64,000 nucleotides of DNA from Siphonodentalium dalli (taxonomy: Eukaryota > Mollusca > Scaphopoda > Gadilida > Siphonodentaliidae): the NCBI GenBank assembly GCA_032622095.1, contig CP136063.1, positions 26,230,987 to 26,294,986 on the forward strand. The letters run 5' to 3'. The stretch's first letter is position 1. Every line of letters starts with the position of its first letter. The notes under the pieces are model-generated. The model did no database searches. It was not told where the DNA came from and saw nothing but the letters and a program-made list of their open reading frames with translations. The translations under genes and the position numbers were made by a program. Positions 1 through 11,279 of this stretch are shown piece by piece.

Positions 1-593
1 ACCAGGGTCTTCAGTTCATATCTATTATTTTATACCTACGCAACAATTTAAAAATTTTTATTTAAAGAGATAATCCATCTTTAATGACTTTTAGCACGTT
101 AAATCATGGACTGTTCTACATTATTAATCGACTTGAAACGAAATGCATGTTTTATGAAAGCTGTAATCTAAGCAAACAGAATGATCTAGATGTTACTAAG
201 TTTCGTCAATTAGATATTGAGATAAATTAATCATCTCTTGGCCATATGCACATGAGGCAATTCTCATATGTTTGATTTTTATGAGTTTGAATAGCATGAA
301 ATTCTATCATAAATTTGATATATACATGTATGGACCACACTTTTTCCTAAGCAGGTCACTTCGCAAACAACCAAGTAATCAATGTATCAGTATTATTTGG
401 TAACAGTAGAGTGGAAATAACATCCCAGTCGGTATTTGTTCTTCTGAATTAGCTTCGTCGCCGGCATCAGTCGATTCATAATTGTCACTTGCACACGATT
501 TTGTTTTTTTCTTATCTTTCTAACGGCTTAAAGCGGTATGGCTTGATCCCTTCAAATTCTTAATATTCAGATTCGTCTGGAGTACAATCTTCG
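1..593. other. AT-rich stretch without recognised feature
   Basis: No convincing coding region, splice-bounded exon or terminal repeat was recognised. The sequence is ordinary AT-rich intergenic or intronic DNA leading into the 298-bp tandem array. Confidence 0.4.
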
Positions 594-639
594 GTGCTGC
601 TGTCATTCATATTGTCACTAATTAATTTGATTTTAAGTT

Positions 640-1885
640 TAAGGTTTAAGTTACCCGGTTATGATTTCACAGATATAACGGTAGGAGTATGTGCATGGGA
701 TGTCCCTGAATGTGTAATCTCCGCCCCAGATGACCACATAGTTATACGAGGTCCCGCTGTTCGGCTCCCCATGTTGCCAACCCGCCCACACGAGCACACA
801 TTTATACGTGTATTAGTCAATGATCCTGCGAACCTTGTTATATTGTTATTCCGCTGATATAACGGTAGGACTATGTGCATGGGTTGTCCCTGTACGTGTA
901 ATCTCCACCCCAGATGAGCACAGAGTTATACAATGTCCCGCTGTTCGGCTCCCCATGTTGTTAACCCGCCCACATAAGGCTCCTATCTGACAGTCGTGAT
1001 TGATAAGATTCCCTCATATCGACCACCTCATCTTCCTTCAACAGCTTCTTTGCGGAATATGTGTGATTTGATATCTCTCTCACTTGACCGACATCATTAT
1101 GTTCGCACTGATCAATGATACTGCGAACCTTGATACCCGGTTATGATTTCGCTGATATAATGGTAGGAGTATGTGCATGGGATGTCCCTGGACATGCATC
1201 CCGCCCCAGATGACCACAGAGTTATACAATGTCCCGCTGTTAGGCTCCCCATGTGGCCAACTGCCCACATAAGGCTCCTATCTGACAGTCGTGATTGATA
1301 CGATTCCCTCATATCGACCACCTCATCTTCCTTCAACAGCTTCTTTGCGGAATATGTGTGATTTGATATCATCTCTCTCACTTGACCGACATCATTATGT
1401 TCGCATTGATCAATGATACTGCGAACCTTGATACCCGGTTATGATTTCGCTGATATAATGGTAGGAGTATGTACATGGGATGTCCCTGGACATGCATCCC
1501 GCCCCAGATGACCACAGAGTTATACAATGTCCCGCTGTTAGGCTCCCCATGTGGCCAACTGCCCACATAAGGCTCCTATCTGACAGTCGTGATTGATATG
1601 ATTCCCTCATATCGACCACCTCATCTTCCTTCAACAGCTTCTTTGCTGAATATGTGTGATTTGACATCATCTCTCTTGCTTGACAGACATCATTATGTTC
1701 GCACTGATCAATGATACTGCGAACCTTGTTACCTGGTCATGATTTCACAGATATAATGGTAGGAGTATGTGCATGGGATGTCCCTGAACGTGTAATCTCC
1801 GCCCCAGATGAGCACAGAGTTATACAATGTCCCGCTGTTAGGCTCCCCATATGGCCAACCGGCCACATAAGGCTCCCATCTTTTA
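640..1885. repeat. 298-bp tandem repeat, about four copies
   Basis: The anchor ACCCGGTTATGATTTC recurs at 653, 1135 and 1433, with a variant (ACCTGGTCATGATTTC) at 1731. The last three intervals are 298 bp, and a shortened unit lies near 838. Units differ by scattered substitutions. Small ORFs on both strands here are repeat artefacts: the same 60-90 residue peptides recur at the repeat period. The array ends near 1885. Confidence 0.85.
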
Positions 1886-2007
1886 CATATTGACATTTAT
1901 TACATAATTCACTATGCAAACAGAAAATTGGTGAAACTAATATTATTGTATGAATTTTTAAAGTCACGATGGATACGAATGTGTTATCTATGAACTTCAT
2001 TTCTCCC

Positions 2008-2190
2008 TTAACCCTTTACCCAACAGAACGGCCCTGTGCCAATGCATTCTCTTATATATGCGATTCGACCATAGGTCGGGCTTAACACATATTAAAAATG
2101 ATAAAATTGTCAAAGAATGTAGAATAATATTATAAAAATTGTTTAAAAATGTAAGAAAAAATTATAAAACTGTTAAAGAATGTAATATGA
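2008..2190 (+). mobile_element. Degenerate TTAA-flanked MITE fragment with half a hairpin module
   Basis: It begins with TTAACCCTTTACCCAAC, the left end shared with complete elements at 25959, 38614, 51614 and 56690. The left arm of the hairpin module (CCAATGCATTCTCTTATATA) follows, but the right arm is lost and no right TIR is visible. The AT-rich spacer (AAAATGATAAAATTGTCAAAG) is still recognisable. Confidence 0.65.
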
Positions 2191-2194
2191 TTGT

Positions 2195-2480
2195 TCTTTG
2201 TTGGCCCCGAATTTGTTTTTTGGGGACAATTGTAATCAGCCCCGTCCGTCGGTACATCTGTGCATCCGGAGTTATAACTTCAGTAATGATCATCCAATTT
2301 GATTGAAATTTGGTATGCAGGTGTCTAACTTATCAATTCAGTTTCACATCAAGTTTATAAGTACTGTCACACATGGTCTTCCCTTACTGCCTTTAAGACG
2401 GAGAAGTTGTTCAAAAAAGTTGTATATAGTGGTCAGTTCTTGAGGGTAAGATAAGTTGAAAACAAAGTATTTCCTAGAAC
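2195..2480. other. Possible dispersed-repeat fragment
   Basis: A run with GGGGACAATTGTAATCAGCC and a CCGTCCGTC tract resembles the start of the GTCC-rich element near 33480-33610. No termini could be defined. It leads directly into the nested satellites. Confidence 0.25.
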
Positions 2481-2599
2481 AAACTATACAACTTTGAATA
2501 GGTCCTCACTGTCGATGGGAATGATGTTACGATCGACGCAACAAAAGTATAGATCATTGATTTTGATGATGCCAGGCTGCTTCATCCCTCTCTGTTCCG

Positions 2600-2850
2600 C
2601 CATGCGGATGCCTCTGTTTTGCTATGCGGATGCCTCTGTCCCGCTATGCGGATGCCTCTCTGTCCCGCTGTGCGGATGCCTCTCTATCCCGCTATGTGGA
2701 TGCATCTCTGTCCCGCTATGCGGATGCATCTCTGTCCCGCTATGCGGATGCATCTCTGTCCCGCTATGCGGATGCATCTCTGTCCCGCTATGCGGATGCA
2801 TCTCTGTCCCGCTATGCAGATGCATCTCTGTCCCGCTATGCGGATGTAGC
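2600..2850. repeat. 24-bp minisatellite, about ten copies
   Basis: The unit is CTCTGTCCCGCTATGCGGAT followed by GCAT. Because 24 is a multiple of three, all frames stay open, producing short repetitive ORFs on both strands that are not credible genes. The core CCGCTATGCGGATGC is shared with the 44-bp array downstream. Confidence 0.9.
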
Positions 2851-2929
2851 TTCCAGGTAATTCATTTTGAAAATATTGAATAACTTCTCGCTGTGGATGG
2901 GAATGAGTTTTCTATTGACACAACAGAAT

Positions 2930-4403
2930 AGGAGATCGTTTATTTTCATGATACCGGGCTGCTTCGTGCCATTCTCTTCTGCCATGCGGACGCATCCTTC
3001 AGGTGATGCCGGGCTGCTTCATCCCCCTCTCTAGTTGTATATTGTGGTAAGTTCCTGAGGATACGATAAATTAAAAATAAAGTATGTTCCAAGAACAAAT
3101 TCCACAGCTTTGAAAAAGTCCTCACTGTGGATGGGAATAATGTTTCTATCCACGGAACAGAAGTAGAGATAATTTATTTTAATGATGGCCGGCTGCTTCA
3201 TGCCTCTTTGTTCCGCTAAGCAGACGCATCCTTCAGGTGATGGCCGGCTGCTTCATGCCTCTTTGTTCCGCTAAGCAGACGCATCCTTCAGGTGATGGCC
3301 GGCTGCTTCATGCCTCTCTGTTCCGCTAAGCAGACGCATCCTTCAGGTGATGCCGGGCTGCTTCATCCCCCTCTCTAGTTGTATATTGTGGTAAGTTCCT
3401 GAGGATACGATAAATTAAAAATAAAGTATGTTCCAAGAACAAATTCCACAGCTTTGAAAAAGTCCTCACTGTGGATGGGAATAATGTTTCTATCCACGGA
3501 ACAGAAGTAGAGATAATTTATTTTAATGATGGCCGGCTGCTTCATGCCTCTCTGTTCCGCTAAGCAGACGCATCCGCCAGGCTATCCACAGAACAGAAGT
3601 AGAGATAATTTATTTTAATGATGCCCGGCTGCTTCATGCCTCTCTGTTCCGCTAAGCAGACGCATCCTCCAGGCTATCCACAGAACAGAAGTAGAGATAA
3701 TTTATTTTAATGATGGCCGGCTGCTTCATGCCTCTCTGTTCCGCTAAGCAGACGCATCCTTCAGGCTATCCACGGAACAGAAGTAGAGATAATTTATTTT
3801 AATGATGGCCGGCTGCTTCATGCCTCTCTGTTCCGCTAAGCAGACGCATCCGCCAGGCTATCCACAGAACAGAAGTAGAGATAATTTATTTTAATGATGC
3901 CCGGCTGCTTCATGCCTCTCTGTTCCGCTAAGCAGACGCATCCTCCAGGCTATCCACAGAACAGAAGTAGAGATAATTTATTTTAATGATGGCCGGCTGC
4001 TTCATGCCTCTCTGTTCCGCTAAGCAGACGCATCCTTCAGGCTATCCACGGAACAGAAGTAGAGATAATTTATTTTAATGATGGCCGGCTGCTTCATGCC
4101 TCTCTGTTCCGCTAAGCAGACGCATCCGCCAGGCTATCCACAGAACAGAAGTAGAGATAATTTATTTTAATGATGCCCGGCTGCTTCATGCCTCTCTGTT
4201 CCGCTAAGCAGACGCATCCTCCAGGCTATCCACAGAACAGAAGTAGAGATAATTTATTTTAATGATGGCCGGCTGCTTCATGCCTCTCTGTTCCGCTAAG
4301 CAGACGCATCCTTCAGGCTATCCACGGAACAGAAGTAGAGATAATTTATTTTAATGATGGCCGGCTGCTTCATGCCTCTCTGTTCCGCTAAGCAGACGCA
4401 TCC
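2930..4403. repeat. 92-bp tandem repeat with three-unit higher-order structure
   Basis: The unit contains GAACAGAAGTAGAGATAATT, then GGCTGCTTCATGCCTCTCTG and TTCCGCTAAGCAGACGCATCC. From about 3560 on, units alternate regularly in the trinucleotide before AGGCTATCCAC (GCC, TCC, TTC) and in CACAGAAC versus CACGGAAC. This gives a 276-bp higher-order unit repeated about three times. The 5' part (2930-3540) holds looser, longer units. Confidence 0.85.
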
Positions 4404-5365
4404 TTCATGCCTCTCTGTTCCGCTATGCGGATGCCTCTTCATGCTGCTTCATGCCTCTCTGTTCCGCTATGCGGATGCCTCTTCATGCTGCTTCATGCCT
4501 CTCTGTTCCGCTATGCGGATGCCTCTTCATGCTGCTTCATGCCTCTCTGTTCCGCTATGCGGATGCCTCTTCATGCTGCTTCATGCCTCTCTGTTCCGCT
4601 ATGCGGATGCCTCTTCATGCTGCTTCATGCCTCTCTGTTCCGCTATGCGGATGCCTCTTCATGCTGCTTCATGCCTCTCTGTTCCGCTATGCGGATGCCT
4701 CTTCATGCTGCTTCATGCCTCTCTGTTCCGCTATGCGGATGCCTCTTCATGCTGCTTCATGCCTCTCTGTTCCGCTATGCGGATGCCTCTTCATGCTGCT
4801 TCATGCCTCTCTGTTCCGCTATGCGGATGCCTCTTCATGCTGCTTCATGCCTCTCTGTTCCGCTATGCGGATGCTTCTTCATGCTGCTTCATGCCTCTCT
4901 GTTCCGCTATGCGGATGCCTCTTCATGCTGCTTCATGCCTCTCTGTTCCGCTATGCGGATGCCTCTTCATGCTGCTTCATGCCTCTCTGTTCCGCTATGC
5001 GGATGCCTCTTCATGCTGCTTCATGCCTCTCTGTTCCGCTATGCGGATGCCTCTTCATGCTGCTTCATGCCTCTCTGTTCCGCTATGCGGATGCCTCTTC
5101 ATGCTGCTTCATGCCTCTCTGTTCCGCTATGCGGATGCCTCTTCATGCTGCTTCATGCCTCTCTGTTCCGCTATGCGGATGCTTCTTCATGCTGCTTCAT
5201 GCCTCTCTGTTCCGCTATGCGGATGCCTCTTCATGCTGCTTCATGCCTCTCTGTTCCGCTATGCGGATGCCTCTTCATGCTGCTTCATGCCTCTCTGTTC
5301 CGCTATGCGGATGCCTCTTCATGCTGCTTCATGCCTCTCTGTTCCGCTAAGCAGACGCATCCTCC
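4404..5365. repeat. 44-bp minisatellite, about 22 copies
   Basis: The unit is TTCATGCCTCTCTGTTCCGC, TATGCGGATG, CCTCTTCATGCTGC. As 44 is not a multiple of three, the three forward frames each cycle through the same peptide, giving overlapping ORFs of 299-350 residues that I regard as artefacts. A C-to-T variant (GGATGCTTCTTC) recurs at about 4871 and 5179, 308 bp apart (seven units), a sign of higher-order duplication. Confidence 0.95.
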
Positions 5366-5599
5366 AGGTGATTCATTCTGAAAATACTGAAATAACTTCT
5401 TATTGACAGCAGGGTTCGTACGCGGGTCTGGAATCCTGGAAAAGTTATGGAATTCAAAAATTTCGATTCAATACCCTTGAAAAGTCTGGAAAATGGGACC
5501 TTTTTTCACCCTACTATGGGAAAAGTCTTGAAAATAAGCTACCCTGAGATTCAAGGTCTTGAAAAGTCATGGAATATCCCAAGGCCGAGTTCTTAGGTA

Positions 5600-7740
5600 A
5601 ATTAACGCTGTTACTTTCCGTTCTTATCGTGTAAGCTTACGATACCATCTCTGTAGTTATAGTTGGAACTAGACGTTTTACGGTATGCCGAAACACGAAT
5701 TGTCTCCCTTACCGGAACTCATTTATATACGCAATAACAGAACCCGAATCGAACGGACCTAAAACAATTCTGTCAATGCGTACTCTCTCTAAATTAACCG
5801 ATGTTACTGAATATATTTGGCGACAAAATTATCCGAGAGCACCATTTTATAGTGTGAAAATATAGTTTTAATCGTTGTATTGCCTTGTTCGAAATAAATC
5901 GTGATCCATAACCGGAAAATCGTAAATTTTTTCCCAATCATTTAAGAAATTATAGACTCGGGGTGTCAAGGCCGATAATTGTTGCAGATGCAAACCATTT
6001 ATGATTTATTGTTCATATCAGCTTAATTGACGCTTCGGCAGATATTGGCATTATCCAATCAGATAACGGCATCTTTCACTGAGAGCTTAGCGTTATTTCC
6101 GGTAAGACATGAATGTTTGTTAATAGTGTAGCAACACTCAATATCGGCGGATGTTTGTTCGAATTAAACATCATTTTTTGTGTAATTAGCAAGACTATTA
6201 AATTTCATACTAAGTATCCGTGCATCACCTTATCATCCAATCAGAAAATGTTGTCATTTATTCCTGGTTTGGTGATTAATTTCGATGCCCGGCGAGAGAT
6301 TTCGTTTGTGTTATTAACAGTTCATACGGATAATTTGTTCGATGTGCACCAGAATATTTCCAAGCTGAGTCGGGTTTTCATAAAATGGTGAAAACCTATA
6401 GCCATGGGAGGTGTAACACTGACAATCGATACCCGGATAGATGTATCGGAGTGAATTTTATTCCGCTTGCGAAGCCGAGAGTTGACATTGACAAACTATG
6501 TTATTATAATTGAATAGTTATTGTGTTCTTATATCTGACTGCTAGAAAATTTGAGTAAGCAGTTCATATGAGATGTGTTCACATTTCGTGAGCTGCAACT
6601 GATTATAGGATTACGTAATGATGTAATTATCTGCAAAATGGGGTCTCAGTCCCGGCCCAATAAAACCATGTTTAACCGGATCCATGTCATGCTAATCACC
6701 TTTGTTAATGAGTCTGCCAAATAACGAGAGTGTCACTTACACCCTGGCTGCATTAGTAATGACGTGTGAAGTAATTGATTTATAATATGTGTTGTCTCAA
6801 TGACAGTTATACCTATAATCAACAAGTCTCATCACACTTGGGTTCTTTCTTTGTTGATCAGTTGGAAGTCTGGCCTTTGTTACACATAACTTGGTGATTG
6901 CCACAGGCTCGATCTTGTCACCACGTGGAACAGACCACAGTGACTGTCAGATTTTTAGGTAGAAAAAGATTTCAATTAAATACACTAAAAAACAAAATCC
7001 TCAGATGACAAGCTTGTTGGGTACCTAGGGCTGGGGGTTGTATGTATTTCACAAAGTAAATCCCCCAAATATAACATTTTGGAATTGGGGCATGAGTGAA
7101 GGTAATATAAGGTAAGCGCGTTTTAAACGTTTTATAGATATAAATTACCAATACATAATCGGTGTGTATCGGCAGCATTGGGCCCGATTAGGTCTCTAGG
7201 ACGAATTGAAATGCGATTAGGTGACCCAAACAGACTTCTCTATATTTGTATTGTATTGTGTTTGTGTTTTTTTATTTGATTTTTAAAAATAAATATTGTT
7301 TATACACCAACCAGACTTGATGCTAATTTGTGTTGACAAACACAATAAATTTAGGTGGTGATAATAAATGTTGATTCTTACGTTTATATCGTCATTTAGC
7401 TACAAAATGCCGTTATGGTCAAACTAGTTTTGAAGAAATGTACGTTACAATGAAAAAATTCAAACGAGCAGCCATGACGTCGCGCGTGATCGCTGATCGG
7501 GAGGGGCGGCTTGACCAAAATCAGTAGCAACACAAACGTTCTGAGCGTCATAGCATATGAACATAACACTAAAATGTATATAAACATCAAAATCACTCGT
7601 TATGAATAACAAGCTCGGAATTTACGGATCGGATATATATTCCACATATTGATCGTATAGTTTCGGCAAATGTATGGTGGGTTGCACAGCACAAACTTGT
7701 ATATTCACAAAAATAATGCAGCATTAAAAAGATATAATTA
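5600..7740. other. Interior of the candidate unit, no gene recognised
   Basis: Only short ORFs without recognisable motifs are present. A 92-residue forward ORF at 6113-6391 has no family resemblance I can defend. Confidence 0.35.
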
Positions 7741-7750
7741 TTGCACTCAC

Positions 7751-8004
7751 CCAGCTTGACAAGAGCAGTGGACATAGGAAATATTCGATGAATCAATCTC
7801 TAAATCAACCTGGAGTGGACTTTCATTTTTCCGCTGGTTTCGGTGACTTTTTGCTCCAACAAACAGTTTATTTTCCAACTTATTTATTGACACGTTGTGG
7901 ACATAACCTTCGCTATAGTATCTGAAACCTTGCTGACGGGATTTTAAATATGTTCCCACCGAATTAAAAAAGATTTTATTGAAATTGTCCAGCAAATCCG
8001 ACAA
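7751..8004 (-). pseudogene. SWIM zinc-finger exon of a YqaJ-associated protein (copy C)
   Basis: About 85 residues resemble the segment before the SWIM finger in YqaJ-nuclease family proteins: a GYVHNVSI strand, a KSHRNQRK turn and a terminal HCSCQAG, the first half of a SWIM CxC...CxH finger. The exon ends at 7751 on a consensus donor, GG|GTGAGT, exactly where the other SWIM exons in this window break. No partner exon with the CxH half was found just downstream on the minus strand, and an in-frame stop lies upstream of the likely start. The copy is therefore probably an isolated or captured exon. It lies inside the candidate hAT-like unit. Confidence 0.5.
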
Positions 8005-8346
8005 ATCCTATGCGCGGCTTCACAGTTTCACTCATATTTACCATTTGATTGTCTTACCGCAGCCAGCTCTAAGCTGTAGGCGAGGTTATCGGCCGCTGGC
8101 CGAAAGGTGAATTAGTTAAATGCATCTTTGCGGATAAAGGGCTCATTTTAACTAACGTACATGTGTGCTCTGTTTAAACAACCTGGAAATTTATATATCT
8201 TCCTCATTATTTAGCTAGGTACGAGGTATGGAAAAGTTATGGAATTTTTTCACTGAAAAGTCTTGGAAAATTTGTCCGAAAGTCTTGAAAAAGTATGGAA
8301 AAGTTATGGAATTTTACTCTCAGCTAGGTGTATGAACCCTGGACAG

Positions 8347-9046
8347 GTGCAAAGAAACATTCCCTCAGTGCTCACAATATTTAAAGGCCCACTTAATTTT
8401 CGAACCCCCAGATTAATTTAAATAAAATATGTGCCATATTATATACCATTTGAAAGAGGAAGCTCCAAAACATTGTATTATCAACTTATCCGGTGTAATA
8501 AATTGTGAATTTATGTTTTTGTTGAGTTGCCAATCAAGATTGAAGTAAAAATCAGTATTTTCAATGCAGGGAGATAACTCGAATGACAGGACTTCAGGCT
8601 AATGAATCTCAGTTTTTCTCAGCTAATTTCTGGCTCAGTATTCGAGACGTCGCCCATGGAATTTTACAAGAGTCACCTCTCTATTGTCTTATGGGTGGGG
8701 TGACCCCTTCTTTGTGTTATTATGCATTCACCCGATGCATATATTTCTCTTGGTACCATATTTCCAAGTCAGAAACGGCCCCTCTGATATTCATAAACAT
8801 ACAATATCATTAAGAAATCGAGAGATATGACTATACCTGTAGCACCAATGGAGACTTCTTCCCAGCCCTCTAACTGCTTTCAAATTACATTAAATATCTT
8901 GAGTATTTGCTAACACAGGAAGAGGATTAAAAAAATTGTTGGTCTAACCAGGTGCAAACTTTTATGTCATTCTATCACAGCATCTGTCCATTTCGATGTA
9001 AGTTTTTTCGAACTCAACGAAATTATCCTTGGAGGTAGCCTTCATT
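8347..9046. other. No recognised feature
   Basis: Short ORFs only; the 76-residue forward ORF at 8583 shows no recognisable motif. Confidence 0.35.
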
Positions 9047-9054
9047 ATGGCGAG

Positions 9055-9672
9055 TAGGGTTGCCACGACTATGCGTTTTCATAATCGACTAATCGGCAGC
9101 TATAATCGACGGTTAGTCGATTAATCGGTAATATATGCGCCCTGTATTACATCCAGGTAAACAATTGATAAATGCGAAATTACGATGACTTCTTTACATC
9201 CATTTTGAAGACAGTTATAAACTGTCGATGCTCCGTGTTTTACACTGTTTTATTTCGTATACAACAAGGAACACTCATGCCCTCATAGTCTCATTCGTCC
9301 CGATGTAGTTTTTAACAGGCCCTTACTATTAAGTACTGCCAAGTGCCCATATTGCCGATGTTTCTGGCAAAGTTAGAGCAAACTGCATACACGACGTGAC
9401 AGTAACTGTGCAAAATTGCACGAAGTAATTCAAGTAAAGCTAATCTCGAACGCGACTCCCAAGACGCCACTACGTATTTCGGCAGGTCACGTGCATCACA
9501 TTAATCGGTAAAATTGCGGCGAAAGGTGTGCACATACAATGAAGTTAACGAGGACATAGGTAGACAGTGGGAGATATTTGAGCTCGGGCGATTAGTCGAC
9601 GAAAGTAAATAACCGTCGACTACCGCACCTGCCGAAGGTTAGTCGATTAATCGAATAATCGTGGCAAGCCTA
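9055..9672. mobile_element. Non-autonomous hAT element, 618 bp, 8-bp TSD
   Basis: The ends are TAGGGTTGCCACGA and TCGTGGCAAGCCTA (imperfect inverse). ATGGCGAG flanks both sides (9047-9054 and 9673-9680), a perfect 8-bp target duplication typical of hAT. Subterminal ATCGACTAATCG-type motifs recur near both ends. It has no coding capacity. Confidence 0.88.
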
Positions 9673-9939
9673 ATGGCGAGGTGGCCTTCATCATGGTGAC
9701 GTAACCATCATGGCGACCATGTCCTGTTTTTTGTACCGGTAGTGATTTCGTCTAAACCAGCTTTTTGGAGTCATCAATACAGATATCTTATGAGGTGGTT
9801 CCAACACGGGTATTAGTGGAAACACAGCGTGAACAGCATTTGAGAAGCTGTCTTCCCTATCAAAGACAATGGGAAAATTACATTGGTATTTGGAAATGTT
9901 TGGATATGGAAATTTATCTTTAATCATTACAAATAGCTG

Positions 9940-10063
9940 AGTGTGTGCTTCTTTATATTTGCGCTTGTGTATCAAGAATGCTAATGGGAACACATGGGAA
10001 TGCTGGTATATTGTTTAAGGATTCCTTACTTATGGATGTCTCAAAGGTTATTGTGTCTCAAGT
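9940..10063. repeat. Diverged duplicated segment (copies near 11280-11760 and 12160-12300)
   Basis: AGTGTGTGCTTCTTTATATT, then CTTGTGTATCAAGAATGCTAATGGGAACAC, reappears diverged at about 11325-11380 and 12200-12260. The tail GGATGTCTCAAAGGTTATTG recurs as GGATGTCTCGAAGGTTATTG near 11708. The 1192-bp hAT element interrupts the first copy. Confidence 0.6.
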
Positions 10064-10071
10064 CTTTGAGG

Positions 10072-11263
10072 TAGTGTTGAAACGATTATTGGTTGTGAGG
10101 AATCGACCAGTCGCCAGAGGGAATCTACTACTAGTCGACTAGTCGGACCCCTTCCGAAATTAACCGTTTTGTGCCCATACATAATTTTGTTTTGAGTGAC
10201 CAACTTTGCATTTTCGAACGCAAAGCAAGACGTGATTTAACACTATTTGCCATGATTATTTGGTTTAATGTAGCTGAACGTTATTAGGTTATTAATTTGT
10301 CCCTGGTATGTGATATTTTATGATATTTTACGGTGTGCCCGGGGGTGGGAGCGCGTGCAACAACCGGAACCGGTGCATTATTCTATATGCTTTGTGTAAA
10401 AATGTTCCTTTAAAATTTGTATGGTATGGTCTACGGCCGTACTGGTTTTTATTTACAATCGAACATCGTTGTTTGAATTTCAAACGTGCCCAGTGTGCTT
10501 GACACTGATTGACTTCACAAACGTGCATACATGAAGAAATGCAAGATATTTTGAGAAACAAATTTATCTCTGACAGAGTCGCACAAAAGTTACAAAAAAA
10601 TTGTTATAACATCTGTAACAGCAGGAAATTGGGAAAATATCACATAATTTGACAAATAAACTTTAAAGGTATACTGACATAGCACTTCAGTAAACAGGTG
10701 TTACCGAATTTCTGTTAAATACATTATGTAACAACTGTTCACTAAAGCACTATATGCCAGTATATTGGACTTGTTAACTTAAAACTTAATAACGTCACTT
10801 CACAACTCACTTGAGTGTAGTCCTGCACACCTACAAACGCGTTGACCAGTTATCACTCAGATCAATTCCGTCACACCGAAATAGACATGGTTGCGATAGG
10901 CGCCGATTCTTTGAAGTTGATTATCAAAGACGGCCGTCTCAACTTCAAAGAACAAGCCACCATGGCCCTGACAAATACATTGATTTGGGTCATTGGGTTT
11001 CACGCTTGTGCATGACAACCAAGTACTGAAAGCAGTAATCATCGCATCAAAGGGATTACAAAGAAGGCTTTAACAAGCTAATTGTGATTGTGTATTTCGA
11101 TAGCCTGATTGTTTAAATTATTTGGTAATTAAGTAACGGTAGCTACGCACTGCTTTCACGATGGCATTAATGGTGGTGGGTGTGTCCCGACTAGTCGATT
11201 AGACAATTTCGGGATCGACTAATTTAATAATCGCGTCAATTTCGATTAATCGTTTAAACACTA
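10072..11263. mobile_element. Non-autonomous hAT element, 1192 bp, 8-bp TSD
   Basis: The ends are TAGTGTTGAAACGATTA and TAATCGTTTAAACACTA. CTTTGAGG is duplicated perfectly at 10064-10071 and 11264-11271. Subterminal GACTAGTCGA and ATCGACTA motifs face each other. The interior has only short ORFs, so it is non-autonomous. It differs in TIR sequence from the element at 9055 but shares the subterminal GTCGACTA style. Confidence 0.88.
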
Positions 11264-11279
11264 CTTTGAGGCAAATAAT

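Larger units (their letters stand above)
5410..8341. mobile_element. Candidate hAT-like unit with 5-bp target duplication
   Basis: The left end reads CAGGGTTCGTACGCGGG and the right end is the inverse, GTATGAACCCTG. GACAG lies immediately outside both ends (5405-5409 and 8342-8346). Both subterminal regions are rich in GGAAAAGTTATGGAATT and AAAGTCTTGGAAA motifs. CAGGGTTC-type ends are typical of some hAT elements. No transposase is recognisable; the interior holds a minus-strand SWIM-finger exon near the right end. The 2.9-kb unit could instead be two unrelated solo ends. Confidence 0.45.

Noticed and set aside
2494-2883. Repetitive ORFs on both strands
   Set aside because: Artefacts of the 24-bp minisatellite; no splice sites, no non-repeat domain.
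4354-5406. Three overlapping 299-350 codon ORFs in all forward frames
   Set aside because: Produced by a 44-bp tandem repeat whose length is not a multiple of three; every frame encodes the same cycling peptide.
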